Shown here piece after piece: positions 17,519-27,227 of a stretch of 64,000 nt of DNA (position 1 is its first letter; every line of letters starts with the position of its first letter). Where the stretch lies: positions 62,001 through 126,000 of the forward strand of contig WBUK01000009.1 in NCBI GenBank assembly GCA_008933765.1, given 5' to 3'. Below the pieces are notes generated by a model. The model did not search any database, was not told the origin of the DNA, and worked only from the letters and a program-made list of their open reading frames with translations. The stretch is from Ignavibacteriaceae bacterium (GTDB taxonomy: Bacteria > Bacteroidota > Ignavibacteria > Ignavibacteriales > Ignavibacteriaceae). Both the position numbers and the translations under genes were made by a program.

Positions 17519-19003
17519 ATGAGAGGAAAGAGTATTCTTGGGGCGTTAGCCCTGATAGTTCTTGGCATTTTGTTCGGTGCGGTTCTCGTTTCCGGTTTTG
17601 GCTGGGTTAAACCCGGTTTAGCGGATGTAAAATTGGGTGCAGACAAATCGCCTGTGATGGCAAATGCTGATTTAAACAATTTTAGCCAAGCGTTCATAGA
17701 TGTTTCAGAAAAAGTAACCCCATCGATCGTGCAAATTAATGTGGTAGCCGAATCAAAAGGTGGAAGTGGTGGGTTCGATTTCTTTCCGTTCGATCTGGGT
17801 GGTGGCTCACAGGAAACTGAAGGTTCAGGAAGTGGTATTATAATCAGCAACGACGGTTATATTCTGACAAACAACCATGTGGTTGAGAGCGCAAAAAAGG
17901 TTGAAGTTATACTGAATGACCGAAGGAAATTTGATGCAAAGGTGGTTGGAACAGACCCGTTAACAGACCTTGGAGTAATAAAAATTAACGCTACAAATCT
18001 TCCTGCCGCATATTTAGGAAACAGTGATGAATTAAAGGTTGGGCAGTGGGTAATGGCTATTGGTAACCCCCTTTCCCTTTCTTCCACCGTTACTGCGGGC
18101 ATAATCAGTGCGCTTAACAGAGGGTCACTTCGTTTAATCAACGACAGTTACGGGGTGGAGAACTTCATCCAAACAGACGCTGTTATTAATCCGGGGAACA
18201 GCGGTGGTGCACTTGTTGATCTGAATGGTGCTGTAATTGGAATTAACACTGCAATTGCGTCAAGAACGGGGACATATATCGGCTACGGATTTGCTATTCC
18301 GATTAATCTCGCACAGAATGTAGCAAAAGACCTGATTGCCAACGGCAAAGTAAATCGCGGGTATATTGGTGTTCAGATTAGAGAAATTGACGCGGCACTT
18401 GCAAAATCTCTGGGGCTTGATAAACCAACCGGTGTTATTGTTGAGAAAATTGTTGAAGGTGGGGCAGCCGCTTCCGCTGATGTGAAAAAAGGTGATGTTA
18501 TCCTGAAAGTGGACGATAAAGTGGTTAATGCTCCGAACACACTTCAAAGCTATATTGCCGGAAAGTCTGCCGGAACAAAAGTTAACCTTACTATTTGGAG
18601 AGACGGTAAAGAGATAACCAGAACAGTCGTTCTGAAACCAAGGGATGAATCAACTGAAGTGGCAAAAACTGACAAAAGCAGCCAACAGCAAGACGAAGGC
18701 CTTCCCTCGGAATCTTTAAAATTTGATGAAATTGGCTTAACCGTAAGAAATCTTAATGCAGCAGAATTGAAAAAATACAACCTTGATAATGGTGTTTTGA
18801 TTTCTGATGTTAAACCCTACAGCATTGGCTACGACCAAGGACTCGGAAGAGGAATTGTGATCACTAAAGCTGACAGAAAAGAAATTAACAATGTGAACGA
18901 TCTGCAAAAGATCATAAACAACAGCAAAGGAAAAGCCCTTCTCTTAGAAGTTGCCGATGCGAACGGCAACTCAAGATTTGTTGGGATTGAAATTCCAAAA
19001 TAA
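17519..19003 (+). CDS. HtrA/DegP-type periplasmic serine protease
   Basis: A 494-residue protein with an N-terminal membrane anchor/signal (about 5-27), a trypsin-like domain with triad His in TNNHVVESAK, Asp in DPLTDLGVIK and Ser in NPGNSGGALVD, then two PDZ domains (about 280-375 with GYIGVQI and GDVILKVDDK; about 400-490 with GVLISDV). This is the Do-type protease/chaperone for damaged envelope proteins. It stands alone: 52 bp after recO and followed by a strong terminator, so it may have its own promoter, although I see no clear one in the AT-rich spacer. Confidence 0.94.
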   Translation: MRGKSILGALALIVLGILFGAVLVSGFGWVKPGLADVKLGADKSPVMANADLNNFSQAFIDVSEKVTPSIVQINVVAESKGGSGGFDFFPFDLGGGSQETEGSGSGIIISNDGYILTNNHVVESAKKVEVILNDRRKFDAKVVGTDPLTDLGVIKINATNLPAAYLGNSDELKVGQWVMAIGNPLSLSSTVTAGIISALNRGSLRLINDSYGVENFIQTDAVINPGNSGGALVDLNGAVIGINTAIASRTGTYIGYGFAIPINLAQNVAKDLIANGKVNRGYIGVQIREIDAALAKSLGLDKPTGVIVEKIVEGGAAASADVKKGDVILKVDDKVVNAPNTLQSYIAGKSAGTKVNLTIWRDGKEITRTVVLKPRDESTEVAKTDKSSQQQDEGLPSESLKFDEIGLTVRNLNAAELKKYNLDNGVLISDVKPYSIGYDQGLGRGIVITKADRKEINNVNDLQKIINNSKGKALLLEVADANGNSRFVGIEIPK

Positions 19004-19095
19004 TTTTATCTGCTCGGAGGTTACCTTATTAATCGCGAATAAGCTTTAGCCTTTTGAAAAACAGTTTTTCTTAGTTGGAAATCATTTGGTAAATC

Positions 19096-19128
19096 AAAAA
19101 TGCCGGTCTTAACCGGCATTTTTTTATT
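19096..19128 (+). terminator. Rho-independent terminator after the HtrA gene
   Basis: Perfect 9-bp stem AATGCCGGT / ACCGGCATT (19099-19107, 19112-19120) with loop CTTA, preceded by A's and followed by a run of T's. Because A's flank the other side it can also work in reverse. Confidence 0.93.
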
Positions 19129-19152
19129 TTTAGCAAAACAAATTTGGAAATT

Positions 19153-20370
19153 ATGTCACAAATCAGATATTTGACGGCGGGAGAGTCGCACGGTAAAACA
19201 TTAGTGTTGATAATAGAGGGTTTTCCCGCAAATTTAGAAATAGATACGGAAGAGATAAACAGAGAGTTGAAAAGACGCCAAAGCGGTTACGGGCGTGGCG
19301 GCAGAATGAAAATAGAAAAAGACACGGCTGAAATTGTTGCAGGCGTCCGGTTTGGTAAAACAACGGGAGCACCAATTTCAGTTTTAGTAAGGAACAAAGA
19401 CTGGGAAAACTGGGGTGCAAAAATGTCGGTTTTTCCGGTTGATGAAAAAATAACAAAGATTGAAAAGATAACGATACCGCGCCCGGGTCACGCTGATTTG
19501 GTAGGTGTAACTAAATACGACCTTGATGATATTCGTAATTCAATCGAACGGTCGAGCGCCCGGGAGACGGCGGTTAGAGTGGTTGCCGGCTCATTTGCGA
19601 AGCAATTACTTCGAAATTATGGTGTTAAAATTTCAAGTTTCGTTGAAAATATTGGTGGAATTTCAGGTTCGGGCGATCTATACGATAGACTAATGTTAAA
19701 AGAAGCTGGAGATTTTGATAGCCAAATTAAAACAGCTGAAAAAAGTGAGCTGCGCGTAACACTTCCGGAGATGGAAAAAGAGATAAAAGACCGGATAAAA
19801 CAGGCGAAGAAAGAAGGGGATACGCTCGGGGGGCTGTTTGCTGTTGTGGCTGAGGGTTTGGTGCCGGGTGTGGGCAGTTTCGTTCATTACGATAGAAAAC
19901 TTGACTCGGAAATTGCGCAGGCGATGGTTTCAATTAACGCAGTGAAAGCGGTTGGAATTGGTGCCGGGTTTGATGTTGCTGCTACCCCCGGTTCGGAACT
20001 TCACGACGAAATAATTTTGGAAAATGAAAAAATCGTTCGGAAAACAAACCGCGCCGGTGGAATTGAGGGTGGCACCACAAACGGTGAAAATATTTTGGTT
20101 AGAGTGGCAATGAAACCTATAGCCACTTTAATGATGCCGTTGAGAAGCGTTGACCTTTCCAATTTTCAAGAGTTGCAAGCAAGGCGGGAAAGAAGTGATT
20201 TTACAGCGGTTCCTGCATGTTCAGTAATAGGCGAAGCAGTTTTAGCGTGGAGTCTGGCTAAGTTCTATTTGGATAAATTTGGGGGCGATTCAGTGAGTGA
20301 ATCGGTTACTAACTTCACACATTACAAAGAGAATATTCATAAGCGTCTGAGAGAAAACTTTGGGCAATAA
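19153..20370 (+). CDS. aroC: Chorismate synthase
   Basis: A 405-residue AroC starting at ATG 19153 (MSQIRYLTAGESHGKTL). It has the family signatures GESHG, the RRQSGYGRGGRMKIEKD flavin/phosphate-binding loop, RPGHADLVG, R.SARETAVRVVAG and VGIGAGF. It converts EPSP to chorismate using reduced FMN, the last common step of aromatic amino acid synthesis. An in-frame TTG three codons upstream is less likely. It overlaps the following hydrolase by 11 bp if that gene begins at its TTG. Confidence 0.96.
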   Translation: MSQIRYLTAGESHGKTLVLIIEGFPANLEIDTEEINRELKRRQSGYGRGGRMKIEKDTAEIVAGVRFGKTTGAPISVLVRNKDWENWGAKMSVFPVDEKITKIEKITIPRPGHADLVGVTKYDLDDIRNSIERSSARETAVRVVAGSFAKQLLRNYGVKISSFVENIGGISGSGDLYDRLMLKEAGDFDSQIKTAEKSELRVTLPEMEKEIKDRIKQAKKEGDTLGGLFAVVAEGLVPGVGSFVHYDRKLDSEIAQAMVSINAVKAVGIGAGFDVAATPGSELHDEIILENEKIVRKTNRAGGIEGGTTNGENILVRVAMKPIATLMMPLRSVDLSNFQELQARRERSDFTAVPACSVIGEAVLAWSLAKFYLDKFGGDSVSESVTNFTHYKENIHKRLRENFGQ

Positions 20371-21010
20371 AATTTTATTCATGTCTTTTACATTTAACCC
20401 GTTTGATGAGAACACCTACATCATTCATGACCCCGTTACACTTGAAGCAGCGGTGATAGACCCCGGTTGCTTTTCGGCTGAAGAGGAGAAAGAAATAGAA
20501 AGTTACATCAAGGGTGAGCGGCTGAATATCAAGTATTTGATTAACACTCATTGTCATATCGATCATATTTACGGCAATAATTTTGTTAACCGAAAGTATA
20601 ACCCGGAATATTTAATACCGGAAAAAGACCTTTTTCTGCTCGAAAACGCACAGAAAATGGGCATTTCATTCGGAGTTTACATCGAAAATGTAGATCCGCC
20701 AACCGGATTTTACGATGAAAGCACAAAAATTTCTTTGGGTGAGTTTACGCTAAAACCACTTTTCACACCGGGGCACACTCCGGGTGAATACTGCCTTTAT
20801 GAAGAAAAGAGTGGGATACTTATTGCCGGTGATGTTCTCTTTGAAGGAAGTATCGGCAGAACCGATCTTTGGGGTGGTAACCATCAGACACTGCTGGATT
20901 CAATTCACTCTGAACTATTGATTCTTCCGGATGAAACAATAGTCCTGCCCGGACACGGTAACCTTACGAGGATAAGAGTTGAACGGGAGCACAACCCGTT
21001 TTTACAATAA
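20360..21010 (+). CDS. Metallo-beta-lactamase-fold hydrolase (glyoxalase II-like)
   Basis: About 216 residues. FNPFDENTYII near the N-terminus, the metal site THCHIDH, a third His in FTPGHTPGEYCL, the bridging Asp in IAGDVLF and the last His in VLPGHG mark a complete dinuclear-metal hydrolase of the glyoxalase II/YcbL group; the likely substrate is a thioester such as S-lactoylglutathione or another thiol analogue. The start is uncertain: TTG 20360 has GAGAGA upstream and overlaps aroC; ATG 20381 (MSFTFNPF) would also preserve the fold. Confidence 0.85.
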   Translation: MGNKILFMSFTFNPFDENTYIIHDPVTLEAAVIDPGCFSAEEEKEIESYIKGERLNIKYLINTHCHIDHIYGNNFVNRKYNPEYLIPEKDLFLLENAQKMGISFGVYIENVDPPTGFYDESTKISLGEFTLKPLFTPGHTPGEYCLYEEKSGILIAGDVLFEGSIGRTDLWGGNHQTLLDSIHSELLILPDETIVLPGHGNLTRIRVEREHNPFLQ

Positions 21011-21088
21011 GCAGCATTTCAGTCTGACTATAATTTTTTATAAATTTGGGGAGGGAGTTTGCCGGTTTATTATTTGTAATTAATTAAA

Positions 21089-21157
21089 GTGAATTGCAAA
21101 AAAAAATCCAATAATTGCAGGGAATTGCAGGGAATTGCAAATATTTGCAGATTTGCA
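21089..21157. repeat. Cluster of GAATTGCAG-like short direct repeats
   Basis: In the 294-bp spacer between two plus-strand genes, (GG)AATTGCA(G/A) occurs at 21091, 21113, 21121 and 21131, then TTTGCAG at 21144 and 21152. The two central 10-mers are adjacent and identical except for the last base. No hairpin or promoter is evident. It may be a binding-site cluster or slippage product. Confidence 0.55.
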
Positions 21158-21304
21158 GAACCAATTCCCAACGATTTAATGATATTGGGCTTTGGTGTAG
21201 GAGTTTGTTGTTTATTTTATTACTGATTTTCTCCCGAGTGTATGGCACTAATCTGTTTGAACTGCGGGTGCTTAATTTCTTTTAAATTAAAAACCGACTG
21301 AAAA

Positions 21305-23770
21305 ATGAAAAAACTTATATTATTTTCCCTGTTATTTTTACCGATAACCTCCGTTTATTCTCAACCTCATTTTGACACAGTTACAAATCTTCAGATGGGA
21401 ATGGGTATTTTTTACACAAGATATGCCGAATACAGCAAGCCTTGGAATATTTATGTGTTAGAAATTGATATGAGTGTACCCTACAACTCAATCGAAACTA
21501 TTAAAGCGAACGATCGTTTAGCCGGCTACGAAAAAACAAGTTCGATGGCACGCCGTCGGAGTTATCCCGGTCATATTGCGGTTGGTGCAATAAACGGTGA
21601 CTTTTACGGCGGGACCGGCATCCCGATCAATATTCAAGTTCGGGACGGTAAGATTCTACGGCGCCCGGGCATTTCTTCCGCAATAGGTTTCACTGATCAG
21701 CAAAGCCCAACGATTGCAAGATTCAACTTTTCCGGGTTGGTGAAAAAAGGTTCGGCTACAAGAACCATTAACGGAGTGAATGAGACGCGCGGAACCGACC
21801 AACTGATACTTTTTAATAAATTTCTCGGAGCAACTACAGGTACCAACAGCTATGGTACCGAAGTAGCCCTTCAGAATATAACGCCATGGTATGCAAATGA
21901 TACCGTTGTTTGTGTTGTAGTTAATAAGTTGTCAGGCGTGGGGAACATGGCTATCGGGGATTCGGTAACAATTCTTTCAGGAAACGGAACAGCCGGAACA
22001 TGGTTGAATAACAACCTTTCAGTCGGAGATACTGTTAAAGTGTATCAGGGATTAAGCCCCGGATTGGGGCGGATTAAAGAAGTAATAGGCGGGCTTCCCA
22101 AAATAGTTCATTTTGGTGCTGACTATGTGGATCAGGGTTATTTGGAAGAAGGAGGACCCAGCCACACTTACGAAAGACACCCCCGTACTGCAGTCGGCTT
22201 TTCTCAGGATTCTTCAAAAATTTATTTTGTGGCAGTCGATGGGCGCTCTGCGCAAAGTATTGGGATGACGCTTCACGAATTAGCAGATTTTATGCAGCGA
22301 ATCGGGGTATATCACGCTGTTAATTTGGACGGAGGTGGTTCAACTACTTTTGTAGTTCGGGATTCAATAATGAATGTGGTATCAGATGGTTTGGAAAGAG
22401 CCGTATCAAATTCGCTTGCCGTGTTTACTTCCGCGCCACAAGGGTCGTTAAACAAGGTTAGGATTTCACCGGGTTCGTTCCGTTTGTTTCACGGCGAGTC
22501 GGTGTCTTTCACAATTCATGGCTTTGACGAGTGGTTCAACCCTGTTGCAGTGAACCAGGCGGAGGCTCAGTTCAGCGTTGACCCCGGGATTGGGGTTCTT
22601 AACGGAAATAAATTAACAGCAGGTAACGATCCCGATACCGGTTATGTCTATGTGAACTACAATGGTTTTCGTGATTCTGCACTGATTGTTGTTAAAGGAA
22701 TAACAAAGATAGAAGTGTCGCCCAAATTTTCGGTTTCTGATACTTCACAGACCATTGTAATCAAAACTCAGGCATGGGATCTGGACGGCACACCGCGCAA
22801 CATAGCTGCAAATCAATATTCGTGGAGTGTTTTGGACCCTGCTCTCGGTACCGTGGACTCAACCGGGAGGTTCAAAGGGAAGGCTGCCGGAACGGCGAAA
22901 ATTGTAGCTGACCACAGAGGCAACCGTGATACCGCAACGGTGGAAATTGAAATTGGCACCAATAATAGAATTCTGAGTGGACTGGATAACCTTGCCGGCT
23001 GGAGCTTTCAATATATTATGACCGATTCAACCGGAACAAATGTATCCGTTTCAAACGATACATACACAACCGCGCCCGGCTCTTTCAAAATTGATTATAA
23101 ATACACCTACGAACCGGGGCAATTTTATTATATCTATTTGAAAAATGATATCCCTGTCTTTGGGGTGCCCGATTCCATTCATTTAGATGTTAAATCTGAT
23201 GGCCAACAGCACCACATCACTTATTATGTTACCGATGAGAATGATGAGCCGTACAGAATAACAATGGCGCAATATGTTACTTCTTTGGACTTTGAAGAAA
23301 CCAAAACGGCAATCAGCAGAGCAGTTCCTGCGGCAACAACCGGAACATTTTATTTTCCGATTCGCATGAAAGAAATTCAAATTAAACTGGGGAATACCAA
23401 GGTGCCGGGGCAGGTGTATTCAGGAACTATTTATTTGGATAATTTGCAGGTTTCATACCCGGGAGGAACACCTGTTTCAATCAAGAATGAAGAATTTAGC
23501 TTACCCGACCAATTTATGATAACGGGTAATTATCCCAATCCTTTCAATCCGGTTACAAAACTTTTGTATTCTTTGGATAAACCGGGAGTTACAAATTTAG
23601 AAATCTACGACATTACCGGTGCAAAAGTATTCACTTTGGTGAACTATTGGCAACCTGTTGGCAAATATGAAATCAACTGGAATGCCTCGCAACTGCCGAG
23701 TGGTGTTTATTTAGCAAGGTTGGAACAGAACGGACGAACAATTACACACAAAATGCTTCTGCTGAAGTAA
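21305..23770 (+). CDS. T9SS-exported phosphodiester glycosidase (NAGPA/DUF2233 domain)
   Basis: An 821-residue secreted protein. It has a signal peptide to about residue 19 (SVYSQ), a NAGPA-type domain at about 60-380 with GAINGDFYGG, RTAVGFS and the hallmark AVNLDGGGSTTFVV, then Ig-like/BIG2-type modules (about 385-555), a galactose-binding-like beta-sandwich (about 560-720) and a C-terminal T9SS type A sorting domain (GNYPNPFNPVTKLLYSL ... GVYLARL). NAGPA-family enzymes remove sugars joined through phosphodiesters, so the target may be teichoic-acid-like or glycan-phosphate material outside the cell. No neighbour clarifies the substrate. Confidence 0.87.
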   Translation: MKKLILFSLLFLPITSVYSQPHFDTVTNLQMGMGIFYTRYAEYSKPWNIYVLEIDMSVPYNSIETIKANDRLAGYEKTSSMARRRSYPGHIAVGAINGDFYGGTGIPINIQVRDGKILRRPGISSAIGFTDQQSPTIARFNFSGLVKKGSATRTINGVNETRGTDQLILFNKFLGATTGTNSYGTEVALQNITPWYANDTVVCVVVNKLSGVGNMAIGDSVTILSGNGTAGTWLNNNLSVGDTVKVYQGLSPGLGRIKEVIGGLPKIVHFGADYVDQGYLEEGGPSHTYERHPRTAVGFSQDSSKIYFVAVDGRSAQSIGMTLHELADFMQRIGVYHAVNLDGGGSTTFVVRDSIMNVVSDGLERAVSNSLAVFTSAPQGSLNKVRISPGSFRLFHGESVSFTIHGFDEWFNPVAVNQAEAQFSVDPGIGVLNGNKLTAGNDPDTGYVYVNYNGFRDSALIVVKGITKIEVSPKFSVSDTSQTIVIKTQAWDLDGTPRNIAANQYSWSVLDPALGTVDSTGRFKGKAAGTAKIVADHRGNRDTATVEIEIGTNNRILSGLDNLAGWSFQYIMTDSTGTNVSVSNDTYTTAPGSFKIDYKYTYEPGQFYYIYLKNDIPVFGVPDSIHLDVKSDGQQHHITYYVTDENDEPYRITMAQYVTSLDFEETKTAISRAVPAATTGTFYFPIRMKEIQIKLGNTKVPGQVYSGTIYLDNLQVSYPGGTPVSIKNEEFSLPDQFMITGNYPNPFNPVTKLLYSLDKPGVTNLEIYDITGAKVFTLVNYWQPVGKYEINWNASQLPSGVYLARLEQNGRTITHKMLLLK

Positions 23771-23931
23771 TTGGTTGAAATAGTTTGTTTGAATGTTTCA
23801 CAGAAAAGCTTTCGGGCATAATTAGTTGAATAAACCTGCAGAGATAACCTGCATAAAAATCTGTTATCATATCTCGTTCCATAAACCGGCTTAGATAACT
23901 TTCTATACTACTACAACAAAAGAGAAAAATT
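23771..23931. other. Spacer with no recognisable gene
   Basis: This is the first part of the 379-bp spacer between convergent genes; I see no gene, promoter or hairpin here. The remainder holds the terminator and repeats listed next. Confidence 0.5.
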
Positions 23932-23977
23932 AAAAAGGGCAAGTAAATGATTTCTTAAACATTCACTTGCCCTTTTT
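23932..23977. terminator. Bidirectional terminator between convergent genes
   Basis: A 13-bp perfect stem AAAAAGGGCAAGT (23932-23944) / ACTTGCCCTTTTT (23965-23977) with a 20-base loop. The A/T ends give a T-run on both strands, serving the glycosidase gene and the minus-strand efflux operon. Confidence 0.88.
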
Positions 23978-24176
23978 TACTCTTTCTTTTTCTCCAATTC
24001 GTTAAGTTGGTTATGGGAGAGAAGCCTCACAATGAAGCTTCACCTAAAAATCAACTTTTTCAACCCTTTCTGTTTCTCCAATTCTGTTGGTTGGTTTTTG
24101 AAAAAAGACTCTCCCCGGCAACCTCGCGAAGAATCAACTTTTTCAGCCTTTATTTTTTCTCCAACTCGTCAAGGTC
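23978..24176. repeat. 84-bp tandem repeat of the efflux pump gene's 3' end
   Basis: TCTCCAA(T/C)TC recurs at 23991, 24075 and 24158 (spacing 84 and 83), each followed by a diverged copy of the same block including AATCAACTTTTTCA. The third copy is the last codons of the minus-strand RND gene (DLDELEKK then stop), so the two outer copies are duplications downstream of its stop codon. Confidence 0.75.
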
Positions 24177-27100
24177 CGGAAGAATATTCAATTTTTTGGG
24201 CGATAAATATGAATACATAGCCGGAATAATATAAAGTGTAAGAATAGTGGAGAAAATTAACCCACCGATAATTGCAATACCCATCGAAACCCTGCTTTCA
24301 GAGCCTGCACCGAGCGCCAAAGCTATTGGTGTAGCACCCAGAATTGTTGAAAGACTGGTCATCAGGATGGGGCGGAACCGAAGTTCTGCTGCTTCTGTAA
24401 CTGCAACCATAAGTTCAGAACCTGCTTCTCTCCTTTGATTGGCAAATTCTACAATCAAAATTCCGTTTTTGGTTACCAAACCAATCAGCATAATTTGCCC
24501 AATCTCACTGAAGATATTTAATGTTTGTCCAAATAGCGAGAGTGACAACACCGCACCTGCAATGGCTAACGGCACTGTGAACATAATTATAAATGGATCG
24601 CGAAAACTTTCAAATTGTGCCGCTAAAACCAAATAAATTAAAACAATAGCGAGAAGAAAAGTGAAAAAAAGAGACGAAGAACTGTCAACAAAATCCTGTG
24701 AAGCACCCTGCAAAGCCGTTGAGAACTTATCATCCAGGACGCGGTCGGCTATTATATCCATTTCCTTGATACCATCACCAATGGTTTTCCCTTCAGCTAA
24801 TCCTGCGGAAACAGTAGCGGAGGTAAACCTGTTGAACCGGTAAAGTTGCGGAGGTGAACTCCGTTCATTCAACTGTACAATGTTATCCAGTTGCACCATA
24901 TCGCCTTTCCCGTTTTTCACGAACATCGAGCGAAGGTCAAGCGGTTTATTCCGGTCTGTTCTTGCCAATTGCCCGATAATTTGATATTGTTTACCGTCTT
25001 TAATAAAATACCCGAATCTCTGCCCGCTCAAAGAGAATTGCAGAGTTGTAGCCACATCAGAGACAGAGATACCAAGATTTCTGGCTTTTGAGCGGTCAAT
25101 TTCAACCACCACTTCCGGCTTGTTAAATTTTAAGTTAACATCCACAACTGAAAAGATGGGGCTTTTTTTCGCCTCTTCCATAAATTTTGGCAAAATATCT
25201 CTTATTGCCTCATAATTAGGTGCCTGGATAACATACTGAACCGGTAAACCTCCCCGAGAGCCGCCACCGATCGACTGATCCTGAATTACGATTGTTCTTG
25301 CGTCGTTAAGCTCCCGCACCGAGCCTGTAACTGTTTGCGCAATTTCCTGTTGCGAGCGTGTCCGTTCTTCGCGATCTTTTAACAAAACCATCATAAAACC
25401 GGAGTTAGTTGAACTTGCGCCAAAACCGGGCGAAGTAACGCTGGTAATATTATCTTTTTCCGGCACTTCTTTTGCAACTCTGTCGTTCAATTTTAACATA
25501 TAGTGATCCATAAAATCGAAAGATGAGCCTTCAGGCGCAGTAGAACTAATCCTAAACTGTCCTCTGTCTTCCTGTGGCGCAAGCTCAGTTGGTAAGTTGC
25601 TGCCAAACCAAAAAATAATAAAAGCAGAAATGGCCATAATCGGAATTGCCAGCCATCTTGCCCGCATAAATGCTTCGAGCGATTTTCGGTAAAGTGAAGA
25701 CATCCCGACGAAGAAAGGCTCGGTTTTATTGTATAACCACGATCGGTTTTCCTGTGATTTTAGCAGCCTTGAACTCATCATTGGTGTAAGGGTAAGGGCA
25801 ACAAAAGCGGAAATTATAACCGAACCGGCAATAACATATCCAAACTCTTTGAACAGTTTGCCCGTTAAACCTTGAAGGAAAACGATGGGCAGAAACACCG
25901 AAGCTAATGAAGCGGTAGTTGAAATGATAGCAAAGAAAATTTCAGATGAACCTTTAACCGCAGCTTCAATTGGGCTTAAACCCTCTTCGATTTTTCGATA
26001 GATGTTCTCCAGCACAACGATGGCATCGTCAACCACGATACCAATGGCAAGCACAATTCCAAGCAAGGTCAGCACATTTATCGAGAAACCGGCGGCATAC
26101 ATGATGAAAAAAGCACCGATCAATGAAATTGGAATAGCCAGGATCGGGATTATAGTTGAGCGCCAGTTCCTGAGAAATGCGAAAATTATCACGATAACCA
26201 ACCCAAAGGCAATGAAAATTGTTTCCATCACCTCACTGATCGATTTCCGGATGAAGGTTGTTCTGTCAAATCCTAATTGAATCTCGATATCAGAAGGGAG
26301 GTCTTTTTTGATTTGTTCCAATCTCTTGTAAAATTCATCGGCTATTTGGATGTGGTTGCTGCCGGGCAGGGGAATCAGCACCATACCGATCATCGGTTTG
26401 CCGTCGCGCCGGAGAATGGTTCTTTCGTTTTCAGGGAAATACTCAGCATGCCCGATGTCGGAAAGCCTCACAGTTTGCCCGGTTTGATCACGAATTATGA
26501 GGTTATTGAAATCCTTTGGCGTTTGGAGCAACCCAAGGGTTCGTACTGTCAACTCCGTGTTATCCCCCTCAAGCCTTCCGGAGGGAAGTTCAATATTTTC
26601 CGCCTGCAGTACTTTTCGTACTTCAACGGGTGTGATATTGAAAGAATTCATCTTAATGGGATCAAGCCACAGCCTCATCGAATATTTTTTCTCGCCCCAA
26701 ATTTGTACAGCGCTTACTCCGGGTATGGTTTGGATTCTTTCTTTCAGCACATTTTTCGCATAATCTGAAAGCTGAAGAATATCCCTTTCCTTTCCGCTTA
26801 CATTGATCATTACGATTGGAATGGCGTCGGCATCCGCTTTTGTTACAACAGGTGGGTCGGCATCTTGTGGAATAAGCCGTTGTGCTCTTGAAACGCGGTC
26901 ACGCACATCATTTGCAGCGGCTTCAAGGTCGATATCAACATTAAATTCAACGGTTATGATACTGCTTCCGTCTCTTGAAGTTGAGGTTAGGCTTCTGATG
27001 CCTGCAATTCCATTTATTGATTCCTCAAGAGGTTCGGTGATTTGAGATTCAATAACAGTTGCATTCGCACCTGTGTAGTTTGTTTGGACTGTTATAATCG

Positions 27101-27227
27101 GTGGGTCGATACTTGGGTATTCCCGCACACCAAGTGAAGTGTAGCCAATAGCGCCAAAAAGCACAATGACGAACGACATTACGATCGCCAGCACCGGACG
27201 CCGGATACTGATGGAAGATAAACTCAT
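24150..27227 (-). CDS. RND multidrug efflux permease (AcrB/MexB-like)
   Basis: A 1025-residue inner-membrane HAE1-type RND pump. It has an N-terminal helix after MSLSSISIRRPVLAIVMS, two large periplasmic porter/docking loops, twelve helices, and the proton-relay motif GIVLAIGIVVDDAIVVLENI in helix 4 with paired Asp residues. It exports amphipathic compounds using proton motive force, in complex with the adaptor encoded just upstream (4-bp ATGA overlap). No TolC-family gene accompanies it here. Tandem copies of its 3' end follow the stop. Confidence 0.95.
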   Translation of the reverse strand: MSLSSISIRRPVLAIVMSFVIVLFGAIGYTSLGVREYPSIDPPIITVQTNYTGANATVIESQITEPLEESINGIAGIRSLTSTSRDGSSIITVEFNVDIDLEAAANDVRDRVSRAQRLIPQDADPPVVTKADADAIPIVMINVSGKERDILQLSDYAKNVLKERIQTIPGVSAVQIWGEKKYSMRLWLDPIKMNSFNITPVEVRKVLQAENIELPSGRLEGDNTELTVRTLGLLQTPKDFNNLIIRDQTGQTVRLSDIGHAEYFPENERTILRRDGKPMIGMVLIPLPGSNHIQIADEFYKRLEQIKKDLPSDIEIQLGFDRTTFIRKSISEVMETIFIAFGLVIVIIFAFLRNWRSTIIPILAIPISLIGAFFIMYAAGFSINVLTLLGIVLAIGIVVDDAIVVLENIYRKIEEGLSPIEAAVKGSSEIFFAIISTTASLASVFLPIVFLQGLTGKLFKEFGYVIAGSVIISAFVALTLTPMMSSRLLKSQENRSWLYNKTEPFFVGMSSLYRKSLEAFMRARWLAIPIMAISAFIIFWFGSNLPTELAPQEDRGQFRISSTAPEGSSFDFMDHYMLKLNDRVAKEVPEKDNITSVTSPGFGASSTNSGFMMVLLKDREERTRSQQEIAQTVTGSVRELNDARTIVIQDQSIGGGSRGGLPVQYVIQAPNYEAIRDILPKFMEEAKKSPIFSVVDVNLKFNKPEVVVEIDRSKARNLGISVSDVATTLQFSLSGQRFGYFIKDGKQYQIIGQLARTDRNKPLDLRSMFVKNGKGDMVQLDNIVQLNERSSPPQLYRFNRFTSATVSAGLAEGKTIGDGIKEMDIIADRVLDDKFSTALQGASQDFVDSSSSLFFTFLLAIVLIYLVLAAQFESFRDPFIIMFTVPLAIAGAVLSLSLFGQTLNIFSEIGQIMLIGLVTKNGILIVEFANQRREAGSELMVAVTEAAELRFRPILMTSLSTILGATPIALALGAGSESRVSMGIAIIGGLIFSTILTLYIIPAMYSYLSPKKLNILPDLDELEKK

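Noticed and set aside
21089-21157. Replication origin from the AATTGCAG repeat cluster
   Set aside because: The repeats do not match DnaA boxes (TTATCCACA-type) and no dnaA, dnaN or AT-rich unwinding element adjoins.
24007-24234. Short plus-strand frame downstream of the glycosidase gene
   Set aside because: It runs through the 84-bp repeats and the antisense of the RND gene end; low-complexity Phe/Ser-rich translation without RBS.
26277-26768. Plus-strand open frame of 163 codons inside the efflux pump region
   Set aside because: Antisense to an intact RND permease with full family motifs.
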